NCBI GenBank assembly: GCA_905250125.1
Contig: CAJNOL010001292.1
Coordinates: 1-64,000 of the forward strand
Reading direction: 5' to 3'
DNA: 64,000 nucleotides
Source of the DNA: Rotaria sordida
Taxonomy: Eukaryota > Rotifera > Eurotatoria > Philodinida > Philodinidae
Shown here in pieces: positions 13,277-26,707 of the stretch; position 1 is the stretch's first letter; each line of letters opens with the position of its first letter. The notes beneath the pieces are model-generated. The model was given only the letters and a program-made list of their open reading frames with translations, was not told the origin of the DNA and did no database searches. A program made the translations under genes and the position numbers.

Positions 13277-15155
13277 CTATAATGTTACTGTTGTATTTGT
13301 ATTTGTTGGTGATGTTCGTCGAATAGCCCAAAATTGTGGTTGACGATAAGCACTACCATTTAATCTAACATTAGTTACAGCACCAAAACGTAATAATTCT
13401 TTATGATATTTAATAAAATTATTTAATTTTTTTGTATCACCAAATGGTAATTGAAGACGAATTAAATGTTCACGTATATCACTTGATGACATACCTGTTT
13501 GTAAACATTTAAATATTTCATCTTTACTTTCATCAGTTATACTTAAAGGAAGACGATTTTTTGGAATATGTTGATGTTGTCCATGTGCATAAATTGATAT
13601 TGTTCCTTCAGGATTAAAAAGTGCATACATTGCAGCAGGACATGGATGATAATGACGACGCATTGAAAAATTACATACATAATAAATTTTATATCCACGT
13701 GAATTAGCTGATGTTCGACGCCATGTCCAACGAGAATTTGATTCTGATGATGATGCTTCAATAAAAGCATTTAATGATTGTTGATCAGGTAGTTTAGTTA
13801 AAAATTCATATTGACGACGAGTTAAACGAGTATTTTTTGAGCCATTTTCATCATCATTTGTACATGGTGAAAGTGATCGATCATCATCTGTGAATATAAA
13901 TTAATATTATCTATATATTATTAATTAATTATATATATATATATATAATAAATTAAATTTCTATTCTTTGAAATTTATTTTTTTATGAATGAATATTTTT
14001 ATATCTATTAATAATTCAAAAGTGTACAGTCAGATATAAGTCTTCTCTCTTTATTAAAAAAAAAAAGAAAAAAGTCTTCTACCTTGAGGACATCCGCTGA
14101 AGTGGAGAGAAACCCTTTCGTGAAATGTTTGCTTTCCAGCATGAAAATTCCCACTGTCTAGAAATCATGGAGAAAGTATATATTTGGCCAAGCGCGTTAG
14201 ACGAAAGAAAAAAAAAAGTACTTTTAAGTTCGTTTACTGAATTAGACACAACACAAAAGAACGAAAACAAACCGAGCGATAATTGTTGATTATTTGAATC
14301 ATTCTCTTGTTGTTGATGAGAAAAATTTGTTGACATAGGTGATTCAATCAGAAATTGGGCGTAGGGTAACTAAAAGTTCCGAATAAAAAAAAAGAAAAAC
14401 AATAATTTTATTTTTGTTTTTTTCATTAGTAATTTATCAATCATACTGAAGACACATTATTCATTGAATGATGATATAAATAGTTTTGATGTTCATTTGA
14501 AAATATTTGTGGAGGAGGAACAAATGCTGAACGAACACTTGGAATATTTGATACTTGCATCTAAGAAAAATTAAATTATTGAAAAAAAGAAATACAAATT
14601 AATTAATATAAAAAATTATTTACATGTTGTGCAGTATCATAATGTATATAGGGATTATTTGAAATAACAGATTCTGATACTAATTCAACTGATAATGATT
14701 CTTCTTTAATTTCAATATTTGTATCGATTTTCGAATGAGAATGACGAATATGATTTAAACGTTTCGTTTTAAATGATGTTTGACGTAATTTTTTAGTTAA
14801 TTCTTCAGCATCTAGATGTAATGAATGAAGATGTTGTAAATTATCACAACATTTTAAACATATTATATGTAATTTATTAAATCCATTTGTTTTCTTTAAA
14901 TATTTTTGACAACATTCAGCATACGTTATAGTTTTATTATTATTAATTATGATAGATTCTTGAATAGATTTACCCATTAGTAAATACCGATGACTTTTTA
15001 GTAATGAATCACATAATAAACAACGTTTACGTTGATGATTAATATTCATTGATGATTCGGTTGATCGAGCAGATTTTGGATATACTATTTTAAAAAATAT
15101 ACAGATTATTTCAAAATAGTATTTTTTTTTATTACTTACATTGTTTGTATTTCAT
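13277..15155 (-). CDS. Putative DNA-binding protein: ZAD-like plus FLYWCH/WRKY-like modules, 5 exons
   Basis: Five exons (5'->3': 15140-15155, 14624-15084, 14447-14560, 14273-14369, 13277-13887) join in consistent phase to about 432 aa ending in TAG. Residues 27-84 contain C-x2-C (27/30) and C-x2-C (81/84), with a following Leu/His-rich helix, the layout of a ZAD-type zinc module. The C-terminal ~200 aa contain WTWRR, GYKIYYVC, HYHPCPAAMY and AHGQHQH, giving Cys...Cys...His-x-His spacing like FLYWCH or WRKY/GCM-type zinc clusters found in transcription factors and in MULE transposases. After it come helices (DEIFKCLQTGMSSSDIREHL) like those that follow such domains. The middle is Ser/Gln/Asn-rich. 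Probable nuclear DNA-binding protein, possibly of transposon origin. Exon 1 codes only five residues, so the start is less sure. I do not recognise a specific orthologue. Confidence 0.75.
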
Positions 15156-18100
15156 TGGGAACAAGAAGACGAAGAAAAAAAGAACGTTCAAATCTACAAT
15201 AGTTTTTGTTGAAGGTTACGAATGAATATTAAAGGTATGTTTTTTTTTCTATGTTCTTTTTGTCCTTACAATTTTTTTTCTCCTTTTTTTTTCGCGTTTC
15301 ATTTTCTGTGAGTAAGTACGAAAAGAAAATTTGAAAATTTACTCTGGACGTTAATAATAATCACCGACAGTTCGAGGAGAAAAAGAAAAAAAAAAAAAAA
15401 GAAATTTTGTGTTTTTTTTTTTGTTTTTACTGACATAGAATGATAACATATGAGAGGAGATATTTCGTTGTTTCGATATAAAAAGAAAAAAAAAGAACAT
15501 TGACGAAGTGACTCAATTTGTAATTATTTAGTCTTTTCTTTATGAGTGTGAATACTATAGTAAATATACGTGATACTATTTTTAAAAAAATTTCTATGAT
15601 ATGTACGTTGGGGAAGTGCAATACTCTATTTCAATCATATTGTACGTGAGAAACGGTTATTAAGTTTTGATTGTGTAACGAAAAAACAAATTATTATTTT
15701 TTTTTATTTTTGATTGCAAGAAAAAAATCAATGAACAAGGCGACTTGTAGTTCCCATCGAGAGAAATTTTATGGGAACTAAAAATCTGTCCAACAGATGT
15801 TTTTTTAGTATTGATCTAGGGAAGTTCTGTCAAATGCATAAAACATATGTTGATAGTTTTTCTTTTTTCATTGAGAATCATTTGAAATATAAAGTAGTTT
15901 TTTTTTTGTTAAAAATTTTATTTGAATTTTCAATGAAAAAAATTGTTAAGCAAACTAGTGATTAATAAACATGAGAAATTTTGTTAAATAAAAAGATAAT
16001 TACATGTTATTGTATTTAATAAATTATTTTGTTACTTTTTTTAGTAGTTCCTATTTTCTTTTTTTTATGTTCTTTGTTTTAAGTGATAATTTGTAAAATG
16101 TCAATTTAATTGCTATATTAATGATATGGTTGCAAGTGTTTTTATTTAAAAAACAAAAACCGTACTTTTCATATTCCTAGATGAAGTTCTGTAAATTGGT
16201 TTTTTTTTGTATATTTTTCAATTTTGTTTTCTTAATATTTTCTGCTTCACCAGCCGGTATGTAATAATCAATTGAATCTTTTATATGAGATGGTATACAT
16301 TAGTCGTTTCTTTTTTTTTTCATGTGTGATTGTTTGTTCTTTTGAAAATATATTTCGTAGTGTTTGATTCTGATTACTAAGTTTGAACTATTCATTTACA
16401 ATATCATTTCAAATTGTAAAAAAAAAAGAAAAATTTTGATAGTTTATGTCGTCCTTGATGATTTTATTTCTTGTTTATATTTGGTGTAAAGTTATTCTTT
16501 ATACTATGAATTATAAAATTTTTTTATTATTATTTTTTTTGAACTATTTTGAAACATCTTTTTTTCTTTATTTCTTAGCATATAGGAATGATTCATTTCT
16601 GAAGACTATTACTAAACAGAAATGTTAACATGTCACGATAAACTTGCTTTGTCTTGTAGAATGTATAGTTGTTTTTTTGTTTAATTTTAAATTGCATCTG
16701 GAGAAAAAAGAATCCAAAGAAACTTTTTCTTAATAGCTGGAAGTCTACAGGAGCTAAAAAAAGCAGTGATTTTGCAATATATGAAGACGGGAGGGGAAGG
16801 AGTATGTTACTATTCATAAAAGAAACATTTCATATGAAATAAATTTATATCTATTAAAGGTCTTATATAATTCATAAGAGTCTAAGAAGTCTTTTGTACT
16901 CTTTATAATTATTAATTACTATAAAGATCATAGTAGAATGATAGATTACTAACATCTTTTCGAATATATATATATGACAGAAATTGTTGATAAAAAACAA
17001 AAACAAAAAATTGTATTGTTATGTTATTATGATCAAAAGTGTTCAGTATAATGAATGGATTTATATTCACATTCTAGTCTACAGACTATTGCTTTCTATG
17101 TCTAAATGACAGTTGACTATCATAAACTAGCAGATTCAGAGTTGAAGTAAGATTGTATCGATTTCTAAGAAATACTTTCTCGATGTAGAATAAAACAAAA
17201 GAATGAGCAATAAAAATCAATATACAGACGATGATTAGATTCAGAAAATTCATCAATAATACAATCAACTTTATATCTAAATTTCGATAAATATATATTA
17301 AACCTTATTTTTGATATTGTTGTCCTTTGAGAGATAGCTAAATCAACCAAAAAACAAAAGATTCACATTTCACAGGTATATATATGCAGAATTTGACGTA
17401 TAATATGTGATGAAAAAAAAAACCCAGATCTTTTTAAGAAAACATTTAAACGTCTAAATTTTCCTTCTTCAATTCGAAGCTACAGCGTTATTTTAAACTT
17501 ATGATTAAAACTCCATTTTAAATCATTAACTGTTACTCATTAGTGAATCACTTTAACAATCACAGGTAACATCTCTTGACGAGTTTCTCGATTCTTCTAT
17601 TATTATCAATTATATTTTGCTGTTGTCTTTTTTTTTTTACTACCCTTTAATTTGATAAGTATATTGTAATTTCTATGTCGAGATGTTATGGAGTATTTTT
17701 CATAACTCTTTTTTTTTGTTTTTCTTCTATATTCTTTCCATTTTCATTTATTTTATTCATTTCCTGTATTCTTTTCCTGTTCTACGGTCTATTTCACATC
17801 AATAAGCATTATCTTTTCTACTATCTAACGTACATTGATGGATCGTTTTCAAATCATGTAAATACAATCGAATAATATCTATGAATTCATATATAACTCA
17901 ATGTTTATCATTATTAAAAAGGCAACAACAAAAAACAAAAACAAGATTGATTAGTTGTTTTTTTTAAAAAAAAAAAAAAAAGAAAAGCTCTGTCATTAGT
18001 TGATTATGGTAAGCAATGTCAGCTCATTCATAGAGAAAAGGAAAAGGAAGTAATTTAGTATTATTAAATGAAATGTAGTAAGAGTAAAACCGTATGGCAA

Positions 18101-18260
18101 TCGTAAAGAGAACTCCGAGAAAACGGACATAATAAAGGAAAAAGCAAAAAAGAATTGTTCTGTCGTTGCGTTTTCCGTTCATGAAAAACAAAAATTATTT
18201 TCAGTCATATAAAGAATCAACATAGACACAAACTCCAAGTGTAAAACAAGTAACCAGCTA
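15156..18260. other. Intergenic, AT-rich; no gene seen
   Basis: About 3.1 kb with long A and T homopolymers. The ORFs here are Phe/Ile/Lys-rich and lack the codon pattern of the real exons in this window. No tRNA, repeat family or conserved motif was recognised. Confidence 0.5.
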
Positions 18261-18494
18261 ATGTCAACTGAACCACCATCACCACTACCATCATCATCAT
18301 CATCACAACAACTTAATTTTGCTCCTTTACATCGTACAGTTGAATTAGAAAATATTCATGAACAAGTTACACAAAATGATTTATATCAAAAACAAGAACA
18401 ACCAATACAAACAACACGTAAAGTACTTACTAAACATATGACAGTTATTGGTGATGGTAATGATATAGATACACGTAAAATATCAACACAATGA
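18261..18494 (+). CDS. Small Ser/Gln/Thr-rich protein of unknown function, 77 aa
   Basis: An uninterrupted ATG-to-TGA frame whose codons (CAA, ACA, CGT, GAA, TTA) look like those of the proven exons nearby rather than the Phe/Ile-rich chance ORFs. It starts with a Pro/Ser-rich stretch (SPLPSSSSSQQ), then a Gln/Glu-rich middle, and ends with Thr/Lys-rich KVLTKHMTVIGDGNDIDTRK. There is no signal peptide, membrane segment or recognised domain; it is probably intrinsically disordered. It could be a single-exon gene or one exon of a larger gene, but no matching neighbour exon was seen. Function unknown. Confidence 0.45.
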   Translation: MSTEPPSPLPSSSSSQQLNFAPLHRTVELENIHEQVTQNDLYQKQEQPIQTTRKVLTKHMTVIGDGNDIDTRKISTQ

Positions 18495-20252
18495 CATTTT
18501 ATTCAAAAGAATTTTTCTTTTCTTCTTCTTCTTCGAAATTTTATGACTAGTATTTCTTCAATATTCATGTGAAATTTAATTAAACAGTACTCAAAAATTA
18601 AAAAAAATCTATTACAATCAGTTAATTATCTGATTATAAGAGACTGTTAATAAAAACAAAAAGTCTGAAAAATTAATTATTAATTTATTTATAGAAATTT
18701 AATATATCTTTTCATTTATTCATTATCTAAACAGACAAAAAGAAAAAGATTTCATTTAAAATATATGATTAGATGTAATGAATATTACAGTTAGGACGAA
18801 TACTTATAATAAAATTCAAGTATTTCTGTTCCAAATTCTTATACTATATGAAATAAATCTATATCAAATAGACTCTTTCTATTTGTCTTATTGAGAACTA
18901 CAAAAAATGCAGAAATATAAGTTTCATTTAATAGAAAACTATATGTTTCAGTATAACAAATTCTTGAGTTTATTTTGTAATGTTTCCTACTGTTTGTCAA
19001 CAGTTTGAAAGAATTAGATATATATCAAATAAGATTCGAACTCGGATAAATATTTGCAATAATATTCTTTAGAAAACTTTCAATTCAAGCAGATAAGAAT
19101 ATCTAAAAATGAATTTAAACCTTACTAATTACGGTTTCTATTCGAGTGTTTTCACATTTATTCAGCACAACACTAAAACCAACTACTTTAATTATAAAAG
19201 TTGCGTAAAAATATTTAAAAAAGGTAATTTTTACATCTGGAAAAAGTACAAACTTTTTATTTTTTCTCCGCTATATTTTAATGCATTTTGCAGATTTTTA
19301 TGTATGGTATATGTCAAAAATCTTTTGGATAAAAGTTGCGTTTTTTAAACGATTGAACATACCTTTTATGATCAAGATAGTTGGTTTCAATGTTGTCTGA
19401 ATGAATGTGAAAACGTTCAAATGAAAACTACGATTAAGGTGTTTGAACGTATCTTCAGAAATTTCTATCTGCCTGGAAACTATTTAGTAGTTAGTTTTAT
19501 TATGTTATAAGCTTTTGCACTCAATTCATATCTCTCTATAAATAAGGAAAAATGTATCCATAGATGTACACAAAGATTGTGAATATTTGAAGCATATGCT
19601 TTATATTTACATGAGATAATTATTGAAAACAAATCAATATAAAAGAGAACAAGATAATAAATATCTAATGATGCAAGAACTCAATTATATAACATTTTTC
19701 ACTGAACAAATTTCAATCTTAGAATGATTTCATTTATTTCTTTTTATATCCAACGAGAATTGTTTTTCAATAATTTAAAAAAATGATAATTATTCACTGT
19801 ATATATTTACTGAAAAATGATTTTTTAAATCTAAAAATAATTGTTCTGAAATTAAAATATATAATAGTTGTTTTAATGTTATATAAGAAGATTTTAGCAA
19901 TATTTCTTGTGTTTAATAAATGTAAAAACAGTATTGTGTAATGTTTGTTTTTGTAATATTTACGATTTTACTTAGTATTTCTACCATAATGAAGATGATT
20001 TTATATATTTAAATTAGAAAAGTTCTTGTCATGTTATTTCTTTTAAGTACTTTAATGAACCGTTAATAATAATTCAGGTTGAATTGGTAGATATTTTTCA
20101 GCGTTCTACAAAAATAATCGAATAGAAATATTTCATAATTCAATGGATATAATTATATATATATATTAATTTAACAGAGTTTAAAAAAGAAATATCAGCA
20201 ACATGGATCATGTAATGATACTTGTCGTTCATATAATTGCTTGACCTTGATT
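18495..20252. other. Intergenic, AT-rich; no gene seen
   Basis: No coding region or conspicuous repeat was recognised. The 79-aa ORF at 19109-19348 is Asn/Phe/Lys-rich and looks like chance. The 3' end region of the minus-strand 7-TM receptor gene would lie at about 20000-20250. Confidence 0.5.
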
Positions 20253-21158
20253 TTATCGAAGAGAATTTCGTTTAAAATATTGTCTTGCAGTTTTCTTCAA
20301 CGGATCAGTCATTTTAATAAGCATATAAGCAAGAAAAACAAGTGAAAATGATACAGATAACCATCCAATTCGATATGTTACACATATAAGATGACCAGTA
20401 AACATGAAAATACTTAAAAAAATAATTGATGGTAAACCAAGTAGAATAAGAATACTTAACATTATAAGAAGTCTTTTTATTACAATTAAATCTCTTTTAT
20501 TTTTTTTTAAACGTCGATGACGTTTCTTATTTATTATTATTAATGATAAATTTGATTGACGAACATATTTTAATAAACATACATAAATTAATGTAATAAA
20601 TAAAATTGGTAATAAAAAAAGACGAATAGCTATATAAACAATAGCTGGAATATTTGTAAATGGTGTTTGACAATAATATTCAGATGAAAGATAAACAACA
20701 TCACCACGTAATAGAACAGGTGATATACTCACAACACCAAATAATGATTCAATAGGTACAAAAAGTAAATAAAGAGGAAAACTAATTAAATGTTTACGAC
20801 GATAAAATACAACACGACAAAAACGATATGTTGCTTGTATAACATATGAATCATAAAGAGCACAAAGAAATCCATGAATAAAAAAACCTCGTAAACGACA
20901 CCATATTGTATTTCCATGTTGTTCAAGAACAATATTCATATATCCAAATAAACTGACCATAGCCATACTTCCTAACATAAATGCAGAAATTAGTAAAGTT
21001 GAACATGTATGACCAGCTAATAAAACTGGTACAGAACGAGATTGTCGACGAGAAATTATAATTAACAAGAGAATAAGTAAACAAATAACAATTGTTAAAA
21101 TTGAATTAATTAATGTAAGAATATTTAAAAAAATATTGATAATAATCCAAGCATTCAT
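20253..21158 (-). CDS. Rhodopsin-like 7-TM G-protein-coupled receptor, single exon, rotifer-type
   Basis: The 301-aa intronless protein has seven hydrophobic segments: about 5-36, 45-73, 92-118, 123-150, 168-196, 224-252 and 260-283. Between TM2 and TM3 is NTIWCRLRGF, giving the Cys that pairs with the Cys of YYCQTPFTNI in extracellular loop 2. The usual DRY after TM3 is replaced by YRFCRVVFYRR, and TM7 has YMLIKMTDPLKK in place of NPxxY. A basic third loop (KKRHRRLKKNKRD) precedes TM6 and could bind G proteins. The length and the compact loops match orphan receptors I associate with bdelloid rotifers. Ligand unknown. The start is the first ATG; no splice site lies close before it. Confidence 0.9.
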   Translation of the reverse strand: MNAWIIINIFLNILTLINSILTIVICLLILLLIIISRRQSRSVPVLLAGHTCSTLLISAFMLGSMAMVSLFGYMNIVLEQHGNTIWCRLRGFFIHGFLCALYDSYVIQATYRFCRVVFYRRKHLISFPLYLLFVPIESLFGVVSISPVLLRGDVVYLSSEYYCQTPFTNIPAIVYIAIRLFLLPILFITLIYVCLLKYVRQSNLSLIIINKKRHRRLKKNKRDLIVIKRLLIMLSILILLGLPSIIFLSIFMFTGHLICVTYRIGWLSVSFSLVFLAYMLIKMTDPLKKTARQYFKRNSLR

Positions 21159-21395
21159 TGTATTTTTTATTTATTGTTTACCGACATATATGATAATGTC
21201 TAATGTTCTTTTATAAAGTATCATTATATATTACAGAAAAAAACATATGATCTCTTTTGAATTATTTATATTAAAAAAAAAAATATTTTAATTAAAAATA
21301 CATTTGATCCTATTATGAAATCACAAGAAGAAAAATAATTATATATTAAAATGTACGTTATTTCCAATCCGTTTATACACCTCCATCCACTAAAA

Positions 21396-23685
21396 ATAGA
21401 TAGTACTGAGTGCAAAAATAAACTGACCTCCTTGATATTAAAATATAACTAAAATATTTATTTATAATTACAAAAAATCTAAATTATATACCAACAGTAA
21501 CAATAGTGAATGTGCAAATATATGTCCTAGGCAAAATTGATTTATAGTTGGGCGCGAACTGAAGAAATTATTTTCTTTCATATGAAAATGAATTCAAGTT
21601 TTCATTTTGATTAAGAAAATAAAACGCACTTAGTTTTTTAATTAAATAAACTTATTATGTTCATTTCTCACCGATTCACACTTTTTGGAAGTAATCCAAC
21701 ACCAGCTTCTGCTTCGTCTTCAGTGCCTTTTTATCCACAGATTTGTAAACAAATCATAAAAATACCTCACGACAAATACGATCGATAACGTGAAATAAAT
21801 TGCTAACAAGGCTTTATAAATAGTTGCAATATTTTTACGTTAATATCTTAAAATCCTACTGTGTGTGGTAAACTGTAGGATTGAGTATCGACGTCTTTTT
21901 TAACATAATTTCGTCTTGCACAATCAAAACTGTGTCTTCTCTTCATTAAATTCAACTGCTCTAGAAATAGTCACACATGAGGAAACAAAAAAAAGAAGGT
22001 CAGAAGTTCAGGAAGATGTCATACAAGTGAAGTCTAACGACTAATGATCGTTATCTTGGATAAGAGAAATACTTATCTAGCAGATTTGTGACAATTCATA
22101 AGAGTCTTCACTGCCCTCTGCTCAAAAAAAAAATTAGTAATGTGAATGGAGTAGGTGATAAGTATGTAAATAACTATGGAGATGTAGAAGTAGTTCTGCA
22201 AGATTGAATAGCCATTAAACACAATACCCAAAAACTGGAACTAAGAAACTACTGATAATCGTTCTCTTCGTTGTTACTTAAAGCAATTCATATAGGAAAA
22301 TTATATCTCTTTTGAGAATGAACTATTTTTAAAAACAGACAAACTAACATATTTATTGGGTATTAATCACCGAGTGAATATCGTTACTATTACATTATGA
22401 GAAGACATAAATTAAAGTCTTTTGTTAGTTTGTTGGATTCGATAGAACTCGGTTAAACATAATAACATCTTCTATATTGTTTGCATATTATCTATGAACC
22501 GTACTGTATTCGAAGGGAAGCAGTTAGGTATCGATGAGAATTGATGCTTGATTATAAAGAACATCCTTTCCTTTTTTTTGGTCGGGCTGGTTACAATCAG
22601 CTCAATGTCAGTGGAATATATTAGCGAACTCTACATCTTCCTAGACTTAGTTTAATTTGTATAGAATACAACTTACGAACTCTACGTTCTGTCAAATTCT
22701 ATAGTCACAAAAATAGACAAGTTTTCTTTTATTTTTTTAAAAGTTCTGTTAAAATAACAAGTCTTTCAAGCTTAGTTTAATTTTGCCTGAAACATGTATA
22801 AAAACAATTTTATACAATCTTACAATTCGAAACTTAAAATGAAACAATAGTTGTTATTTTCTACAAATATGAAACTATTTCTTTTATAATATATTTGAAA
22901 ATTTAATTTTAAGCAAGGATTCATCACACCACTGACCAAGCATGCATACGACAAATTTTGATTTTGAAATAAGTTATACCATTCGAAAGTCTGCAGAAAA
23001 GTTATGTGCAAATCTAAATTTGTAGCTCTTTCTAAAAATTCTACTAAGAGATATGAAGGGATCTATAAATTCGCGTTGAGATGCTATTTTAGAGAATTCT
23101 ATGTAACTCTTTAGGACAACGTATATTACTATCGAAGATTTCACTTTTTTTTTTAGTGTTAATTAACGTATCTTGATTAGATCTGTTAAATACGCTATGA
23201 TAGAACAAGATTCTCAAATATAAATCATGTCTAAAGAGTCTATACTGTCTTATTTTTAACTCAAAAAAAATAGACCAAAACGATCATTTGTATGAAATTT
23301 TTTAAATATCTTTGCTCTGAAATTATACTGGAGCAATTTCCTCCTAAACACCTTTTAGTATCAGAAGAACGCCCATCAAAAATTGCAGCTTTCTATATAT
23401 AATTCAACAAGACAAAATGTGGAAAGCTTATTTTATTTTTGAGCACACAGAAGATTACTACCATGCGAAATGATTCCATATAAGTGGAAAATAATAACTA
23501 TTGTTTCATTTCAAGTTTTGAATTGTAATATTGTATAAAATTATTTTTGTATATATTTGCACATTCAATATTGTTACTGTTGGTATATAATTTAGATCTT
23601 TTGTAATTATAAATAAATATTTTAGTTATATTTTAATATCAAGAGTCGGCTTTTTTTTGCATTCCGTACTATCAATATATTTCGT
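21396..23685. mobile_element. Candidate non-autonomous DNA transposon with ~130-bp terminal inverted repeats
   Basis: The left end (21396-21525) and right end (about 23551-23685) are inverted copies. Both share TATACCAACAGTAACAAT, AAATATTTATTTATAATTAC and ATAGTACTGAGTGC / GCATTCCGTACTAT at the outside. Between them lie about 2 kb with no recognisable transposase. A second inverted pair is nested inside: about 22790-22858 against 23487-23550 (AACTATTGTTTCATTT against AAATGAAACAATAGTT), suggesting one element inserted in, or derived by rearrangement of, another. Confidence 0.7.
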
Positions 23686-25803
23686 TTTCTTTTCATATGA
23701 AAGGAAAAATGAACAGATAGTGACAAAAAAAAACATTAAAGGAAAAATGACGCCCTGAGTAAGAAACGCAATATATTGATCTCTATTGTTAATAGATGAA
23801 AGCTCATAAGTGAAATACGAATAATATTCATTAAATTAAATTAGAGATTGAATTTATATTCAAAAACTATTTATAATATTGAAGATTATGAATTATCTAG
23901 TTCATTTTTTTAAATAGAAACTTCACTATAAATATTAACGTATAAATCTAAAATAGATACAACTTTCTCCTGGGGCAGTTGAGTACTTTATATAATGGAT
24001 TTTTTTTTTGTTCAAATTTTCATTTTAGAACAGTAATGTTTATCCTTTATATCATAGAAAGATGCATTTGAAAATTTTGAGTATATAACGATTTTTGCTT
24101 CATTCATCAAAATCTATCTGTCTTCAAAATTTTATGATTATTCGTTCACCTAAAATATCATGAAGGAGAGTCACTCAAGAAAAAAAATTTATAGTAAATA
24201 TTTCCAAAATAATCAATATGTTAACAATTCTTTTTCATCACTTTCATATATAAGATATGTTTTTCAAAAATTTTCAAATAAAGAAACTTTCATGGAATAT
24301 TTTCAACAAATATACATATCCAGAATAAATGAGTCTCTTAATATTTTTGTGAATATCTCACTCAAATTATAATGTATATACTTGAATCTTGTTGTTTTTT
24401 TTAAAACATAGCTCGTGCAATTCTCTAGAAAAATCTTATCAAAAGAACTCTTCCAATGAATAGCTATGAAATTATATCCGACAAACATTACAATGCTTCA
24501 AAATTGTCCATTTTCAAATGTTCATTTTTTATAAAACTAATGATTTCATGTGTATTCTTTCTAATAGAGCTGATAAGAATATATTCAAATATAATTTTGA
24601 TATTCCAGGGAGTTAATCTTTTTTAGAAAACGAGTTGGAATCATCGTTTTATTCCCGTTATACATCCTAAGCAGTGTAAAAAAAAATATTGCTCGTATCA
24701 AAATTGATAGAGTAATAATTTTCTATTTAACATAACATAATAAACTTTCAGAGAAGATTCTCAAAATGCAAATAAAGAAAAAATATGCACTGAACTGATA
24801 GAATTTTTTCGTGAACTACAAGATAGTCTCTTTATATACAGTTACAAGAATCGTGCAAAATTGGTAATGTAAAAAACAAATATTTTGAAAGCGATCCATT
24901 TTTGGAACATTGTAGTGTATATTCGTAAAATATTAAGAGGCTCATTTATCTTAGATACAAAGATTTAAAAAAAAAAAAGAAAGAAAAGTTTCATAAAAAG
25001 AATTTTGTTTATTGTATATGATGAATGAATCTGATACTTAGACAAGTAAATATTTCATAAACAAAACTAAATCAACATCAAACAAATTTTCAGTAATATT
25101 ATCCTATAGTATGATAAGATAAGATTAACATGTAAATCAGTTTTGTAAACAGATTGAAGTAAATCTATAATTATCGGTCTTAATGGAATTCATGTAAACT
25201 GATGTCCGAAAAATAAGAAAAAACACATTTAAACATATGAAACTTTCTATTTCTTGTTTGTACGTTATTTTTGATGAAATGATATTCTTAATTTTTTTTT
25301 AATATCTTGCATAGTTATTAAATTTTATACATACGATGTTTTTATCGATTTATATGTGTTAATATTTATGATTGAAATCAAAATGTCTTTATGTTAATTT
25401 TATTGCATAATATTATTTGTTTACAAAAATGAATTGTTTATATTTAAGAAAAATTATCGATTTTAATATATAGTTCATTTAACTTAACAAAATTTATTAG
25501 TCTTTTATCGTCTGTATATATAAGGAGTAGACAGAAATAGCTTTAACTGAAAATTATATCTATTCACAAGTCATCGAAATAAGATGTGACCGTGATCAAG
25601 ATTTATTCATTTAAACACATTTGACAACAGTCATGTAAGAATTATTTTCTTCATAATTAAAAGTGAATCTTTGTTTTTTTCAATATTTGATTTTAATGAA
25701 CGCTTTCGTATAGAGATTTACAGAATCTATTATAAAAAGAGAAAACAACTCAAAGAATTTTCATAGACTCAAGAGTTCCTACAAACTGATATCTGCTGTT
25801 TGA

Positions 25804-26243
25804 GGTTGATTATACTAGCAAAAATCTAAGAGGGTTCGTGTTCGTAGGCTTTGATAGCCAAGTTAGGATCATTTTACTGGATTCTTTAGACCTAGTTTTA
25901 GGGATATATACCGGAAGATCAAAAAAAAGAATATTTCAACGTAAAATTTTATCCATAGATAGATCGAATAATAATTAGAATGCTCTAAAAATTTTAGTCG
26001 AAAAGAATGTTCTTTCATCGAGGTATTGAATTTTCAAAACAAAATGTCAAAACTATCAAGTTTACTCAAAAATTCAATATCTCAACAAAGAAGCATTCAT
26101 TCGGTTTGAAAATTTCAACATATGCTATACAATATTAGACCAATGTATGAGCAAAATGTTACGTCAAAATTCAGTAAAACAATCCTAACTTGGGTTCAAA
26201 AGTCTATAAACACGAACCTTTTTAGATTTTCGTTAGTCTAACC
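25804..26243. repeat. Foldback element, same family as the one at 44610-44845
   Basis: The outer arms carry AGGGTTCGTGTT and CCAAGTTAGGAT (left) and their inverted copies ATCCTAACTTGG and AACACGAACC (right). The inner arms carry GTCGAAAAGAATGTTCTTTC (about 26000) and an inverted, more diverged copy near 26085-26105. The inner block GAAAAGAATGTTCTTT followed by TCGAG(A/G)TAT is almost identical to the arms at 44660-44700 and 44745-44795 in a KDM4 intron. So these are two copies of one dispersed family. Confidence 0.75.
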
Positions 26244-26707
26244 AAGTGAGTTCAAATAACGGGTATCATCAGTTGGGATGATTCGTTCATGAGAAAAATT
26301 TTTCCAACTATGCGTTCGTGCACAACAACAGATTCTGTTCTTGTGGTGTAGAAGACACATCAATATCAACTTTAATGTGACATTCTAATCGTTCGAGAAT
26401 GAAATTTTAACCTTTCATCTACTGATGATTAAGAGAAACTGAGACTACTCGAGTCAAATCCAATCTAAACTAATTTTTCAAAGACAAACACGAATCAAAC
26501 TGAATCCTATTTTGATTCGATCGTTATCTCATACTGATTATAAACAATATAATCATTGATTAAAATGATAAACAAGAATATCAAGTTGGTTAGCAAATAA
26601 GTAATATGATTTCAAGACTACTATTTACTATCTAAACAAATTTAATATATATATCCTTTTCTTTTGTTTGATTGATTTGAAATTTTTTGTTTTAGGACTT
26701 GTCCGCA

